Of a stretch of 64,000 bases of DNA, positions 1 through 9,899 are shown in pieces. This DNA is from Symsagittifera roscoffensis (lineage: Eukaryota; Xenacoelomorpha; Acoela; Convolutidae), in contig NC_087065.1 in the NCBI RefSeq assembly GCF_963678635.1, positions 24,263,254-24,327,253 of the forward strand, in the 5' to 3' direction. The notes beneath the pieces were generated by a model. That model had not been told where the DNA came from. It searched no databases and saw only the letters and a list, made by a program, of their open reading frames with translations. The first letter of the stretch is position 1. Each line of letters starts with the position of its first letter. The position numbers were made by a program, and so were the translations under genes.

Positions 1-713
1 AATTATACAAGGTTTGAAAAATTTGAAAGAATTGAAAAAAGGTTCGAAAGAATTTTATGAAATTTATTGACTGTTGGAGAAAGAAGCATTTGAAGAAATG
101 ATTTCTTCGTCGAATTGTTTGTTTTAGGCTAAATTCAAGTGAGGTCGGACTAATTATTGGTTTTTTAACAAGTGGGCTGGATTTCGGCAATTTTTGATAG
201 AGGAAAGTTTTTGAAAAAGGAGAATTCTTAAGAGTCTTCCTGGTTTTGTTGCTATTTATTGGATCATTGGGGGTATCTAAGAGATATTCATACTTTAGGC
301 TAAATGATCATGTCCATTTTGATCTTTAGGCTAATTAATAATTTTTGCCTGAGGGGTTTTTGAGGTCCAAGTTGGGACAATATTGTTGATCTTTGTACTG
401 CTTGATAGGGGAGGGTTGTAATATTGAGACTTTCTTTATTTCAGCTGTCAATGTTGAGCGGTGTGCTTATTTTTGACCTGGAGGTCCTTTAGTTATAGTT
501 AGAGATTGTCTTGAGGGTGATTGTTTGTCGGCTAAAGAAGTCGTCTTGAAAATAGGGTGAAAATTCGGAAAGGTCCTTTTTGGCTGAATTTGAACTTTTT
601 AGTTAAGTGCTTTTCAGCATGAATTTTGAGAAAATGTACGGGTGTTTAAAACATCTTTCAAGAGGTGAAAATGTTGATTAGTTTTAAAATGGTTTCTGAA
701 ATTCAACTTTCTT
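1..713 (-). other. 3' flank of Gypsy-A, possible LTR remnant, no gene
   Basis: No open frame of note. This DNA lies downstream of the Gypsy-A integrase end, where a 3' LTR would be expected. Short phrases built on ttaggctaa recur at about 127, 296 and 325, and a G-rich run sits near 408-417. I could not align it convincingly with DNA beyond 12.8 kb, where the 5' LTR should lie, so LTR identity is only positional inference. Confidence 0.35.
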
Positions 714-1271
714 TCATATTTTAGATTGTGGAATTATTTTTTTTATAATATTTTCGTGGCTGATTTTGAAGTCGCGATGATTATCTATATTAAGATTTTT
801 CTTTCTGATCTTGTGGTAGAAATTTTTCTTCTTATTTTCGATTTTTTTTGTTTGAGTTATCTTTTTATTATCTAAATTTTTTGATGTTTGTTTGTGAAGT
901 TCTTTTTCATTTTTATCCAATTGTTTTTGGATGGAGTTCATATGAGTGCTTTGATTTTGATTGTGATCTGAATTATTTTGAATAACTCTAAGTCCTGTAA
1001 TAGAGTATAATTGAGTAAGTTCTCGAAGGGAGTACACTTTTGGGTAATAAGGTAAAAGATTGTTTCGATGTTGAACGATTTCTTTTTTGTTTAAGTCTGT
1101 AAGTTTGTATGTTACATCAGTGGGTTTATCAATTACTTGATATGGTCCTTTTCGGAGTGCTTGTAATTTTTTAGAAATTCCTTTTTGTGTTGTAAAGTTT
1201 GGAATTAAAAAGTATGTTCCTATTTTTAAATTTGTAGCTGGGGTAAATCGGGAATTTATTTGGTAATTCAT
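714..1271 (-). pseudogene. Gypsy-A integrase C-terminal (GPY/F) domain fragment
   Basis: The 185-residue frame has the integrase C-terminal signature around residues 40-75: LRKGPYQVIDKP, then TYKLTD and HRNNLLPYYP. This matches the GPY/F module of Ty3/Gypsy integrases, which follows the catalytic core and helps target-site binding. The rest is a basic Lys/Asn-rich tail. It is the 3' end of the minus-strand pol; the core lies next to it at 1.3-1.9 kb in broken frames. The methionine start is not a true start, as the domain is part of a polyprotein. Confidence 0.82.
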
Positions 1272-1937
1272 ATTTTGACTTTGTAACAGTTTTTTTGTTA
1301 CTTTTTGGTAAATTTCTTTGTGTTTTTTATCTCTGTTTAAAATCCATTTGGTGTGTGTACCGGAAGCTAATTTTAAAATTTGTGGATGATGAAAGTGATC
1401 TTCATCTTGGGTATGTAGTTGTAAATTGTAACATATTGATTCCCTAGTGGGTTGACAATAGCCTTGTGTATTTTATTGAAGAGTTTGCGGTGAACATTAT
1501 AGGTTTCCGTGATTTTTGGTTGAAACCCATTTCATAGGGTGATAGTCCTAAGGTTGTTGTGATTTGTGAATTATAAGATAGTGTGAATAGTTGTACATCT
1601 GTTGACCATTCAGTATATCGTGTGTCATTTCCGTTGATGATTTATCTAAGATATTCTTGTGATGAACATTTCATGCCTTCGACTAATCTCATTAGTCCGA
1701 GGTGCGTGAGATGTACGTGGATTGTGTTTAATGTTATATAAGTGGCATAGTGTAATGCTTTCGTTATTTATAAATTCAGTGCCATAATCTGTAACAAGGA
1801 TTCCGGGTAAACAGATTTTTGCTATCCAGTGTTCATAAACTTTGTCCTTTAGAATCTTGTTTTTCTGCCATTTGTTTTTGGTTTGGGTATGGTTTGTTTA
1901 ATTGATATGTTATGCAATCGTTGCATAATACTTTTAT
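1272..1937 (-). pseudogene. Gypsy-A integrase catalytic core, broken
   Basis: Reading the minus strand in several frames gives integrase-core pieces: a VTDYGTEF block (second catalytic Asp), then a HAPRTNE block with the Glu region, then SPYEMGF. Several frameshifts and stops interrupt them, so no long frame survives. The order, before the GPY/F domain and after the zinc-binding region, is that of Ty3/Gypsy. Non-functional as it stands. Confidence 0.65.
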
Positions 1938-2435
1938 TCAAAATGGTGCATTTGGGAAATAAAAACTTTGTATAAAATTTGAGAATGTTTTTTCTGCTCG
2001 TGAGTGTCCTTTAGTGTGTAAAGAGTGAGAGGTATGAAAAGCTATAAGCATCATAGTTAAAGGTAGGCAGGGTACTTCGATATCGGATGTTTGGTATTCT
2101 AGGATATCTGTGTTTTCGTTGATAGAAGTATTGTTAAGTTTTCTTAAAAATCTAAGAAGGGTTTTGTTTCCTAGAATGGTGGTATCGGCTTTAATTGGCT
2201 TTGTTTTAAATTTGTGCCAAGATTTAAATTGTCTTATGACTGGGTCAAGGTTTTGATGTTTTTGTAATAATTCGAGTGTTATTCTCTCTGTTACTGGGAG
2301 AAAAATGTTTTCAACTTCTATTTTTGATAGAGGTATTGTATCTAGTGGGTCATCAAGGTTAAAAATATGGTTTATTGTATATTTTGAGTCATTATTTAAT
2401 GGGTCATTATTTTGTGGGTCATTATTTTGAGTCAT
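1938..2435 (-). pseudogene. Gypsy-A RNase H-integrase linker and zinc-binding region
   Basis: The C-terminal third contains HTKGHSRAEKTF, typical of the His2Cys2 zinc-binding region of Gypsy integrases (the H..GH half); the Cys half would lie past the frame end, where the sequence is broken. The N-terminus has a short NNDPQ/NNDPL repeat (residues 4-17), probably slippage. Upstream at about 2440 the sequence jumps abruptly to the nucleocapsid-protease linker, so this is a recombination junction, not a native start. Confidence 0.7.
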
Positions 2436-2439
2436 TATT

Positions 2440-2696
2440 TGTTTATCATGTTAATTGAAATTGTATTTTCTGTGTCACTTTCGCTATCTGTGGATTCGCA
2501 ATTAAGGTGATTTAATTGCAATTCTGTGCTTTCGTTATTGTCAATACCAGGGGAGTCTGGTTGAGTTGCTTCCGTTGATTGTACTTGATTTATGTGCCTT
2601 TGATGTATAGGTGTACTACTCCTATAATTTTGTTGTGATTTTTGATAACGTATGTTATTCCTATGTGGTCACTGAGAGTAGTTTTTTTGTCTATTG
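2440..2696 (-). pseudogene. Displaced nucleocapsid tail and protease linker
   Basis: Near-identical to the segments at 5.4-5.6, 7.1-7.25 and 9.05-9.25 kb, which in the 5'-most copy join gag zinc-knuckle sequence to protease. Here it is sandwiched between RNase H (2.7-2.98 kb) and the integrase linker, an impossible native order. It marks the downstream edge of the internal tandem rearrangement. Confidence 0.7.
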
Positions 2697-2984
2697 TTAT
2701 AACTTAAATTTCTGTTTTTTGAGGTTCATTTTATTTTTTCCATTGTGAGATTGTAAAAATGCTGCGCCGATGCCAAAGTTTGAGGCGTCGCACATGGCAA
2801 TTAATGGTTGATCGGGATCTGGAATAGTGTTTGATAATTGTTCTGTGAGAAGAGTTTTTATTTTCTCAAATCGTTTCTGATGTTCTGTTGTACATTCAAG
2901 TTTATTCTGCTGTCTAAGGATGTTGTAAAATGGTCTTAAGTATAGCTGCTTTTTGTATACGTATTTACTTAAGAAATTTAACAT
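2697..2984 (-). pseudogene. Gypsy-A RT connection and RNase H start
   Basis: The frame starts in the RT thumb/connection (FLSKYVYK, LRPFYNIL, HQKRFEEIK-like) and ends in the first RNase H strand, MCDASNFGIGAAFLQ, where the Asp is the first metal ligand of Gypsy RNase H. It then jumps into nucleocapsid-tail sequence. Two further copies lie at 5615-5902 and 7249-7497, so it is one of three copies of the same truncated module. Confidence 0.85.
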
Positions 2985-3530
2985 TCCAAAAAATTCTTGT
3001 ATTTTTTCTTATTCGAAGGTGGTTGGAGTTTTTGCATTGCATCTATACAAAATTTTTAATGGACTTATAGTGTTTCTTTCTATAATATGTCCAAGGAATA
3101 TTACTCGTGCTAAAAAAAATGTGATTTATCTGGAGCTGCTTTCATGTTTTCTTATAATAATATTTGATGATATTTTTCTAAGACAATGAACATTTCGTCT
3201 TTTGTTTGTGATTGCACAAAAACATCGTCTAATAATGTGATTGCGTTTTTATTGAGTTTTAGTGGTCTGAAAATTTTACTCATAAATGCTGAAAATGCTA
3301 CTGGTCCTATGGAAATTTCAAAGGATGATCTGTTGAATTCATAATGTTGTTTCCAATAACGAATTGTGCTAATCGTCTTGATTGTTCGTCTAACGGCATT
3401 TGATTATATGCACTGTTCTTATCTGCTGTTGTGAAATTTTTACCGTTTATTTTTGTGAAAATTACTTGAATTGGTTCGATAGGCCAAATACATTTAGATA
3501 TATCAATGAGTGAATTGAGGTATCTTGCAT
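2985..3530 (-). pseudogene. Gypsy-A RT palm, broken
   Basis: Minus-strand pieces here encode the RT palm: an FTTADKNSAYNQMPL-like motif A region around 3.4 kb and an ITLLDDVF block around 3.22-3.24 kb that corresponds to the xxDD catalytic box. Stops and frameshifts separate them. Both catalytic Asp residues of the box are visible in this copy. Neighbouring fragments at 3531-3791 (fingers) and 2697-2984 (thumb) complete the RT order. Confidence 0.7.
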
Positions 3531-3791
3531 CTAGAATTTTTTTAATGATTCTCCTTTTGCTAAAACGATAACAAGGCTTATGATTGTGTTATCTTTTGGC
3601 TGTTCTTCTTTACTTACTGGAAAGATGATTTCATATTGTTCTAGTATTTCAAGCATTTGGTTGACTTTGTCTTGCAAGTGAATTGGGACTTTACTTGCTC
3701 GTTGTTTTTTGAAAACTGCATCAGGTTTTAGAGGTAAATGTAATGGTGAAATGACTTTTCCAACTTCAAATTTAGGTTTAGCGTAAACCAT
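3531..3791 (-). pseudogene. Gypsy-A RT N-terminal fingers
   Basis: Contains HLPLKPDAVF then LQDKVNQMLEILEQYEIIFPV, followed by VIVLAKGES, the usual entry of a Gypsy RT (helix leading to the xPVVxVxK strand). Homologous copies are at 4381-4878, 5896-6102 and 7852-8337. It breaks just before the DARYLN block. Confidence 0.82.
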
Positions 3792-4380
3792 TGAGTGTTT
3801 TAGTAGTAGTTCGGCTAGTTGTTCAATTTCTTTTTGTGTAATTTGAAAATGTTGGAAAGAAAATTCTTTTAGAGAAAAATGGTGGTGGTTTGTTTATTCT
3901 TTGAAAAAATGGCAAAGCTGTGTTTTAATTCTTGTGTTTTTAATTTTTATATGAATTCTACTATTTAAGATAATTATTGTTGGTATATCTTTAGCAATAA
4001 ATGGTATACCAATGATATTATGTTTTATATCAGTGATGTGGAAGGTTTGTTTAAATGGTTTGCTCATGAGTTTGTTTTGTTCCATTGTTCGAGTGGGAAC
4101 AAGGAAAAGTTGGATTTTTCAATGATTCGTTAAGGTTGATCCTTGTGCGGTTGCTAGTCTGCTTGTTGTTTTGAAGTGTATTCTTTTTGGGTGTAGAACT
4201 TTTATTTCATTCCAAGTGGGAATGTTAATGATATTTGATTCTGCTCCTGAATGTATTAAAAAATCAATTTCAAGGTCTGATGTTTGCATTTGTTTGGATT
4301 TTGGACTTTCTAAAAGAAGTGGGATTGCCCATATTTTTTCCTTTTGTACCTGTGGTTCTTTAGGTATGTTCTGATTAATG
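3792..4380 (-). pseudogene. Gypsy-A retropepsin, copy 1, broken
   Basis: The frame at 3894-4085 holds HNIIGIPFI, the hydrophobic C-terminal protease block. The sequence at 4171-4374, read on the minus strand, holds the active-site loop as LIHSGAES, with His where retropepsins have the catalytic Asp. A frameshift separates the two halves. The same His is present in all four copies of this region. Confidence 0.7.
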
Positions 4381-4878
4381 TTATTTGTGCTTGATCTTTC
4401 TGTGGGTTTTTCTTCTGTTATTTCCTCTAATATTTTTTTCTATTTTTTCCTTTGTTTTTTCCTTTTGTTTTTTCCTTTTGTTTTTTCCTTTTGTTTTTTC
4501 CTTGAAAACTGCATCAGGTTTTAGAGGTAAATGTAATGGTGAAATGACTTTTCCAACTTCAAATTTAGGTTTAGCGTAAACCATTGAGTGTTTTAGTAGT
4601 AGTTCGGCTAGTTGTTGAATTTCTTTTTGTGTAATTTGAAAATGTTGGAAAGAAAATTCTTTTAGAGAAAAATGGTGGTGGTTTGTATATTCTTTGAAAA
4701 AATGGCAAAGCTGTGTTTTAATTCTTGTGTTTTTAATTTTTATATGAATTCTACTATTTAAGATAATTATTGTTGGTATATCTTTAGCAATAAATGGTAT
4801 ACCAATGATATTATGTTTTATATCAGTGATGTGGAAGGTTTGTTTAAATGGTTTGCTCTCGAGTTTGTTTTGTTCCAT
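4381..4878 (-). pseudogene. Gypsy-A chimeric copy: protease end, RT start, lysine-rich repeat
   Basis: Residues 1-50 repeat the protease C-terminal half (HNIIGIPFI) and residues 95-130 the RT entry (KPDAVF). The frame then runs into a Lys-rich tract encoded by the minisatellite at 4440-4503 and continues into the nucleocapsid-protease linker (RGNNRRKTHRKIK). This RT-to-linker fusion is a junction of the internal tandem rearrangement, apparently mediated by the T-rich repeat. Confidence 0.75.
4440..4503. repeat. Minisatellite of about 13-bp units at a rearrangement junction
   Basis: About four to five copies of a ttttgttttttcc unit. One end matches the RT-entry DNA and the other the Lys/Glu-rich linker DNA of neighbouring copies, so the array sits exactly on the junction of two misaligned copies. 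Confidence 0.85.
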
Positions 4879-5614
4879 TGTTCGAGTGGGAACAAGGAAA
4901 AGTTGGATTTTTCAATGATTCGTTAAGGTTGATCCTTGTGCGGTTGCTAGTCTGCTTGTTGTTTTGAAGTGTATTATTTTTGGGTGTAGAACTTTTATTT
5001 CATTCCAAGTGGGAATGTTAATGATATTTGATTCTGCTCCTGAATGTATTAAAAAATCAATTTCAAGTCTGATGTTTGCATTTGTTTGGATTTTGGACTT
5101 TCTAAAAGAAGTGGGATTGCCTATATTTTTTTTGTACCTGTGGCTCTTTAGGTATGTTTTGATTAATGTTATTTGTGCTTGATCTTTCTGTGGGTTTTTC
5201 TTCTGTTATTTCCTCTAATATTTTTTTTCTATTTTTTCCTTTGTTTTGTTATTGGATATAGGTCTGGTATGATAGTTTAAAAGAAATTGATTATGATTTT
5301 GATAGATGTGAGAATATATCGGTTGTTCGTATAAAATAGGTTCGTAGTCATTTTCAATGATTATCATGTTAATTGAAATTGTGTTTTCTGTGTCACTTTC
5401 GCTATATGTGGATTCGCAATTAATGTGATTTAATTGCAATTCTGTGCTTTCGTTATTGTCAATACCAGGGGAGTCTGGTTGAGTTGCTTCCGTTGATTGT
5501 ACTTGATTTATTTGCCTTTGAGGTATAGGTGTACTACTCCTATAATTTTGTTGTGATTTTTGATAACGTATGTTATTCCTATGTGGTGACTGAGAGTAGT
5601 TTTTTTGATTATTG
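4879..5614 (-). pseudogene. Gypsy-A copy 2: nucleocapsid tail, linker and protease N-half
   Basis: The frame at 5215-5439 (starting MQLNHINCES, then SDTENTISIN) is the acidic linker before the protease. Lower coordinates hold the LIHSGAES active-site loop in another frame, and 5440-5614 holds the Gln/Asn/Arg-rich nucleocapsid tail. It is a near-duplicate of 6543-7250 and 8340-9250. Not functional. Confidence 0.72.
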
Positions 5615-5902
5615 TTATAACTTGAATTTCTGTTTTCTGAGGTTCAGTTTATTTTTTCCATTGTGAGATTGTAAAAATGCTGCGCCGATGCCAAAGTTTG
5701 AGGCGTCGCACATGGCAATTAATGGTTGATCGGGATCTGGAATAGTGTTTGATAATTGTTCTGTGAGAAGAGTTTTTATTTCCTCAAATCGTTTCTGATG
5801 TTCTGTTGTACATTTACGTTTATTCTGCTGTCTAAGGATGTTGTAAAATGGTCTTAAGTATAGCTGCATTTTGTATACGTATTTACTTAAGAAGCTTAAC
5901 AT
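5615..5902 (-). pseudogene. Gypsy-A RT connection and RNase H start, copy 2
   Basis: Almost identical to 2697-2984 over its full 95 residues, with the same MCDASNFGIGAAFLQ block and the same abrupt jump into nucleocapsid-tail DNA at its low-coordinate end. Its upstream end is joined directly to the RT entry region (5896-6102), so the RT palm is deleted in this copy. Confidence 0.85.
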
Positions 5903-6102
5903 TCCAAAAAATTCTTGTATTTTTTCTTTTTCGAGTGAATTGAGTATCTTGCATCTAGAATTTTTTTTAATGATTCTCCTTTCGCTAAAACGATAACAGG
6001 GCTTATGAATGTGTTATTTTTTGGCTGTTCTTCTTTATTTACTGGAAAGATGATTTCATATTGTTCTAGTCTTTCAAGTATTTTGTTGACTTTGTCTTGC
6101 AA
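5896..6102 (-). pseudogene. Gypsy-A RT entry, copy 2, palm deleted
   Basis: Covers LQDKVNKILERLEQYEIIFPV, VIVLAKGES and the first residues of DARY, then jumps straight to thumb sequence. About 2 kb of RT seen in the 7.5-8.3 kb copy is missing in between. Upstream (6103-6542) the KPDAVF block and protease end are present but broken. Confidence 0.78.
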
Positions 6103-6542
6103 GTGAAATGGGATTTACTTGCTAATTGTTTTTTGAAAACTGCATCAGGTTTTAGAGGTAAATGTAATGGTAAAATGACTTTTCCAACTTCAAATTTAGG
6201 TTTAGCGTAAACCATTGAGTGTCTTAGAAGTAGTTCGGCTAGTTGTTCAATTTCTTTTAGCGTAATTTGAAAATGTTGGAAAGAGAAGTCTTTTAGAGAA
6301 AAATGGTGGTGGTTTGTTTAATCTTTGAAAAAATGTCACAGCTGTGTTTTTATTCTTGTGTATTTAACTTTTATATGAATTCTACTATTTAAAATTTTTT
6401 TTTGTTGGTATATCTTTAGAAATAAGTGGTATACCAGTGATACTAGTTTTTATATCAGTGATGTGGAAGGTTTGTTTAAATGGTTTGCTCATGAGTTTGT
6501 TTTGTTCCATTGTTCGAGTGGGAACAAGGAAAAGTTGGATTT
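6103..6542 (-). pseudogene. Gypsy-A protease C-half and RT entry, degraded
   Basis: DNA homologous to 4.5-4.95 kb and 8.25-8.55 kb with extra point changes and frameshifts. No frame above about 60 codons remains. It connects the protease frame at 6543-7073 with the RT entry at 5896-6102. Confidence 0.65.
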
Positions 6543-7073
6543 TCAATAATTCGTTAAGGTTGATCCTTGTGCGGTTGCTAGTCTGCTTGTTGTTTTGAAG
6601 TGTATTATTTTTGGGTGTAGCACTTTTATTTCATTCCAAGTGGGAATGTTAAAGATATTTGATTCTGCTCCGGAATGTATTAAAAAATCTATTTCAAGGT
6701 CTGGTGTTTGCAATTGTTTAGATTTTGGACTTTCTAAAAGAAGTGGGATTGTCCATATGTTTTCCTTTTGTACCTGTGGTTCTTTAGGTATGTTTTGATT
6801 AATGTTATTTGTGCTTGATCTTTCTGTGGGTTTTTCTTCTATTATTTCCTCTACTATTTTTTCTATTTTTTCCTTTGTTTTGTTATTGGATATAGGTCTT
6901 GTATAATAGTTTAAAATAAATTGATTATGGTTTTGATAGATGTGAGAATATATCGGTTGTTCGTATAAAATAGGTTCGTAGTCATTTTCAATGTTTATCA
7001 TGTTAATTGAAATTGTGTTTTCTGTGTCACTTTCGCTATCTGTGGATTCGCAATTAATGTGATTTAATTGCAA
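6543..7073 (-). pseudogene. Gypsy-A nucleocapsid-protease linker and retropepsin N-half
   Basis: The longest surviving protease frame (176 residues). Residues 1-105 are an acidic then Lys/Glu-rich linker. Residues 125-145 contain DFLIHSGAESNIFN, the retropepsin active-site loop with Asp replaced by His, and the frame ends at TAQGSTLTNY. Retropepsin cuts the Gag-Pol polyprotein; the Asp-to-His change would abolish catalysis. Confidence 0.82.
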
Positions 7074-7497
7074 TTCTGTGCTTTCCTTATTGTCAATACC
7101 AGGGCAGTCTGGTTGAGTTTCTTCCGTTCATTGTACTTGATTTATTTGCCTTTGATGTATAGGTGTACTACTCCTATAATTTTGTTGTGATTTTTGATAA
7201 CGTATGTTACTCCTATGTGGTGACTGAGAGTAGTTTCTTTGTCTATTGTTATAACTTAAATTTCTGTTTTCTGCGGTTATTTTTTCCATTGTGAGATTGT
7301 AAAAATGCTGCGCCGATGCCAAAGTTTGAGGCGTCGCACATGGCATAAAATGGTTGATCGGGATCTGGAATAGTGTTTGATAATTGTTCTGTGAGAAGAG
7401 TTTTTATTTCCTCAAATCGTTTCTGATGTTCTGTTGTACATTCAAAATTATTCTGCTGTCTAAGGATGTTGTAAAATGGTCTTAAGTATAGCTGCAT
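7074..7497 (-). pseudogene. Gypsy-A RNase H start fused to nucleocapsid tail, copy 3
   Basis: Two overlapping frames. 7249-7497 is the RT connection plus the MCDASNFGIGAAFLQ RNase H strand; 7128-7346 shifts into the nucleocapsid tail (SYNNRQRNYSQSPHRSN). The fusion of a 3' pol domain to a 5' gag tail within about 60 bp is the defining junction of the tandem array and recurs at 2.7 and 5.6 kb. Confidence 0.82.
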
Positions 7498-7851
7498 TTT
7501 GTATACGTATTTACTTAAGAAGTTTAATGTTCCAAAAAATTCTTGTTTTTTTTCTTATTCGTAGGTGGTTGGAGTTTTGCATTGCATCTATACAAAATTT
7601 TTAATGGACTTATAGTGTTTCTTTCTATAATATGTCCAAGGAATATTACTCGTGCTAAAAAAAATGTGATTTATCTGGAGCTGCTTTCATGTTTTCTTAT
7701 AATAATATTTGATGATATTTTTCTAAGACAATGAACATTTCGTCTTTTGTTTGTGATTGCACAAAAACATCGTCTAATAATGTGATTGCGTTTTTATTGA
7801 GTTTTAGTGGTCTGAAAATTTTACTCATAAATGCTGAAAATGCTACTGTTC
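7498..7851 (-). pseudogene. Gypsy-A RT palm, copy 3, broken
   Basis: Nearly identical in DNA to 2985-3330, including the region encoding the LDD catalytic box and the same stops. The shared lesions show that the two copies derive from one already-damaged palm. Confidence 0.7.
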
Positions 7852-8337
7852 CTATGGAAATTTCAAAGGATAATCTGTTGAATTCAAAATGTTGTTTCCA
7901 ATAACGAATTGTGTTAATCGTCTTGATTGTTCGTCTAACGGCATTTGATTATATGCACTGTTCTTATCTGCTGTTGTGAAATATTTACCGTTTATTCTTG
8001 TAAAATTGACTTGAATTGGTTCGATAGGCCAAATACATTTAGATATATCAATGAGTGAATTGAGGTATCTTGCATCTAGAATTTTTTTGAATGATTCTCC
8101 TTTTGCTAAAACGATAACAGAACTTATGAATGTGTTATCTTTTGGCTGTTCTTCTTTATTTACTGGATAGATGATTTCATATTGTTCTAGTATTTCAAGT
8201 ATTTGGTTGACTTTGTCTTGCAAGTGAAATGGGACTTTACTTGCTCGTTGTTTTTTGAAAACTGCATCAGGTTTTAGAGGTAAATGTAATGGTGAAATGA
8301 CTTTTCCAACTTCAAATTTAGGTTTAGCGTAAACCAT
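7852..8337 (-). pseudogene. Gypsy-A RT fingers and palm entry, best copy
   Basis: The clearest RT frame of the element (161 residues): KPDAVF near residue 25, the EQYEIIYPV entry helix, VIVLAKGES, then DARYLNSL and YFTTADKNSAYNQMPL, where the Asp in TTADK is the first catalytic Asp of RT motif A. It ends in STDYPLKF, after which the palm is frameshifted. Ty3/Gypsy assignment is firm; activity is not possible. Confidence 0.88.
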
Positions 8338-9251
8338 TGAGTGTTTTAGAAGTATTTCGGCTAGTTGTTCAATTTCTTTTTGTGTAATTTGAAAATGTTG
8401 GAAAGAAAAGTCTTTTAGAGAAAAATGGTGGTGGTTTGTTTATTCTTTGATGTGGAAGGTTTGTTTAAATGGTTTGCTCATGAGTTTGTTTTGTTCCATT
8501 GTTCGAGTGGGAACAAGGAAAAGTTGGATTTTTCAATAATTCGTTAAGGTTGATCCTTGTGCGGTTGCTAGTCTGCTTGTTGTTTTGAAGTGTATCATTT
8601 TTGGGTGTAGAACTTTTATTTCATTCCAAGTGGGAATGTTAAAGATATTTGATTCTGCTCCGGAATGTATTAAAAAATCTATTTCAAGGTCTGGTGTTTG
8701 CAATTGTTTGGACTTTGGACTTTCTAAAAGAAGTGGGATTGTCCATATGTTTTCTTTTGGTACCTGTGGTTCTTTAGGTATGTATTTGATAAATGTTATT
8801 TGTGCTTGATCTTTCTGTGGGTTTTTCTTCTGTTATGTTATTTCCTCTACTATTTTTTCTATTTTTTCCTTTGTTTGGTTATTGGATATAGGTCTTGTAT
8901 TATAGTTTAAAAGAAATTGATTATGGTTTTGATAGATGTGAGAATATATCGGTTGTTCGTATAAAATAGGTTCGTAGTCATTTTCAATGTTTATCATGTT
9001 AATTGAAATTGTATTTTCTGTGTCACTTTCGCTATCTGTGAATTCGCAATTAATGTGAGTTAATTGCAATTCTGTGCTTTCGTTATTGTCAATACCAGGG
9101 GAGTCTGGTTGAGTTTCATCCGTTGATTGTACTTCATTTATTTGCCTTTGATGTATAGGTGTACTACTCCTATAATTTTGTTGTGAGTTTTGATAACGTA
9201 TGTTATTCCTATGTGGTGACTGAGAGTAGTTTCTTTGTCTATTGTTATAAC
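8338..9251 (-). pseudogene. Gypsy-A protease and linker, 5'-most copy
   Basis: The frame at 8833-9069 is the acidic SDTENTISIN linker; 8585-8809 read on the minus strand encodes the HSGAES protease loop in a shifted frame. About 100 bp present in the other copies (the HNIIGIPFI block) is deleted near 8450. It joins directly to the gag zinc-knuckle frame, so this is the only copy with the native gag-protease order. Confidence 0.72.
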
Positions 9252-9899
9252 TTAAATTTCCGTTTTGTGAATTATCGCGTGATTTGTTTTGATAATTGTT
9301 ATATTTTGATCTGTTGTTAGAATAATCGCGTGATCGATTATTTTGATATCTAGGGTTTCGATTGTTTGAATAGTTTCTATTCCTATCGTTGGAATATTAT
9401 TTCTATAATTGTATGAAGAGTCTCTAGATCGATTATTTGAACAATTTCTATTTGTAGAATTTGAATGGGAACTGGCATCAAACGAAAACTCAGGTTGGTT
9501 TGAACTTGATCTTGAATAGTTATTTCGATATTGACTATTTCGACTATGTGATCGACTATATCTGTTTTCTGAGAAAATTCGTGAATTTCTTTGGTGTGGC
9601 GATCTTCCTCTATAATTCGTACTATAGGGTGATTGTTGACTAGAGTAATTGGAGTTATTGGAAGTGGTTTTTGCTGAACTATTAATACTATGTTGTTTTT
9701 TTTTGGGTAAATTTTGGTCTTTTTTCATGTATTGATGAAATGATTTATTTGGTTCTCTATTTTTTTGTGGTTTATTTTGGTTGTCTTGTTGTTTTTGTCT
9801 GCATTCGACAATGCTGTGTCCGTATCGTTGGCAATAATTACACCATTTTTTGAATAATGGTTTGTCTTTAAAATTTGGGTTTTTCCCATAAATGTTCAA
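9252..9899 (-). pseudogene. Gypsy-A gag nucleocapsid with CCHC zinc knuckle
   Basis: Residues 19-32 read CNYCQRYGHSIVEC, a CCHC knuckle (C-x2-C-x4-H-x4-C) that binds RNA during packaging. The rest is a strongly biased Ser/Arg/Asn/Gln tail with SRSHSRNSQYR-type repeats, as in many gag nucleocapsids. It follows the capsid frame at 10120-10323. Confidence 0.85.
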
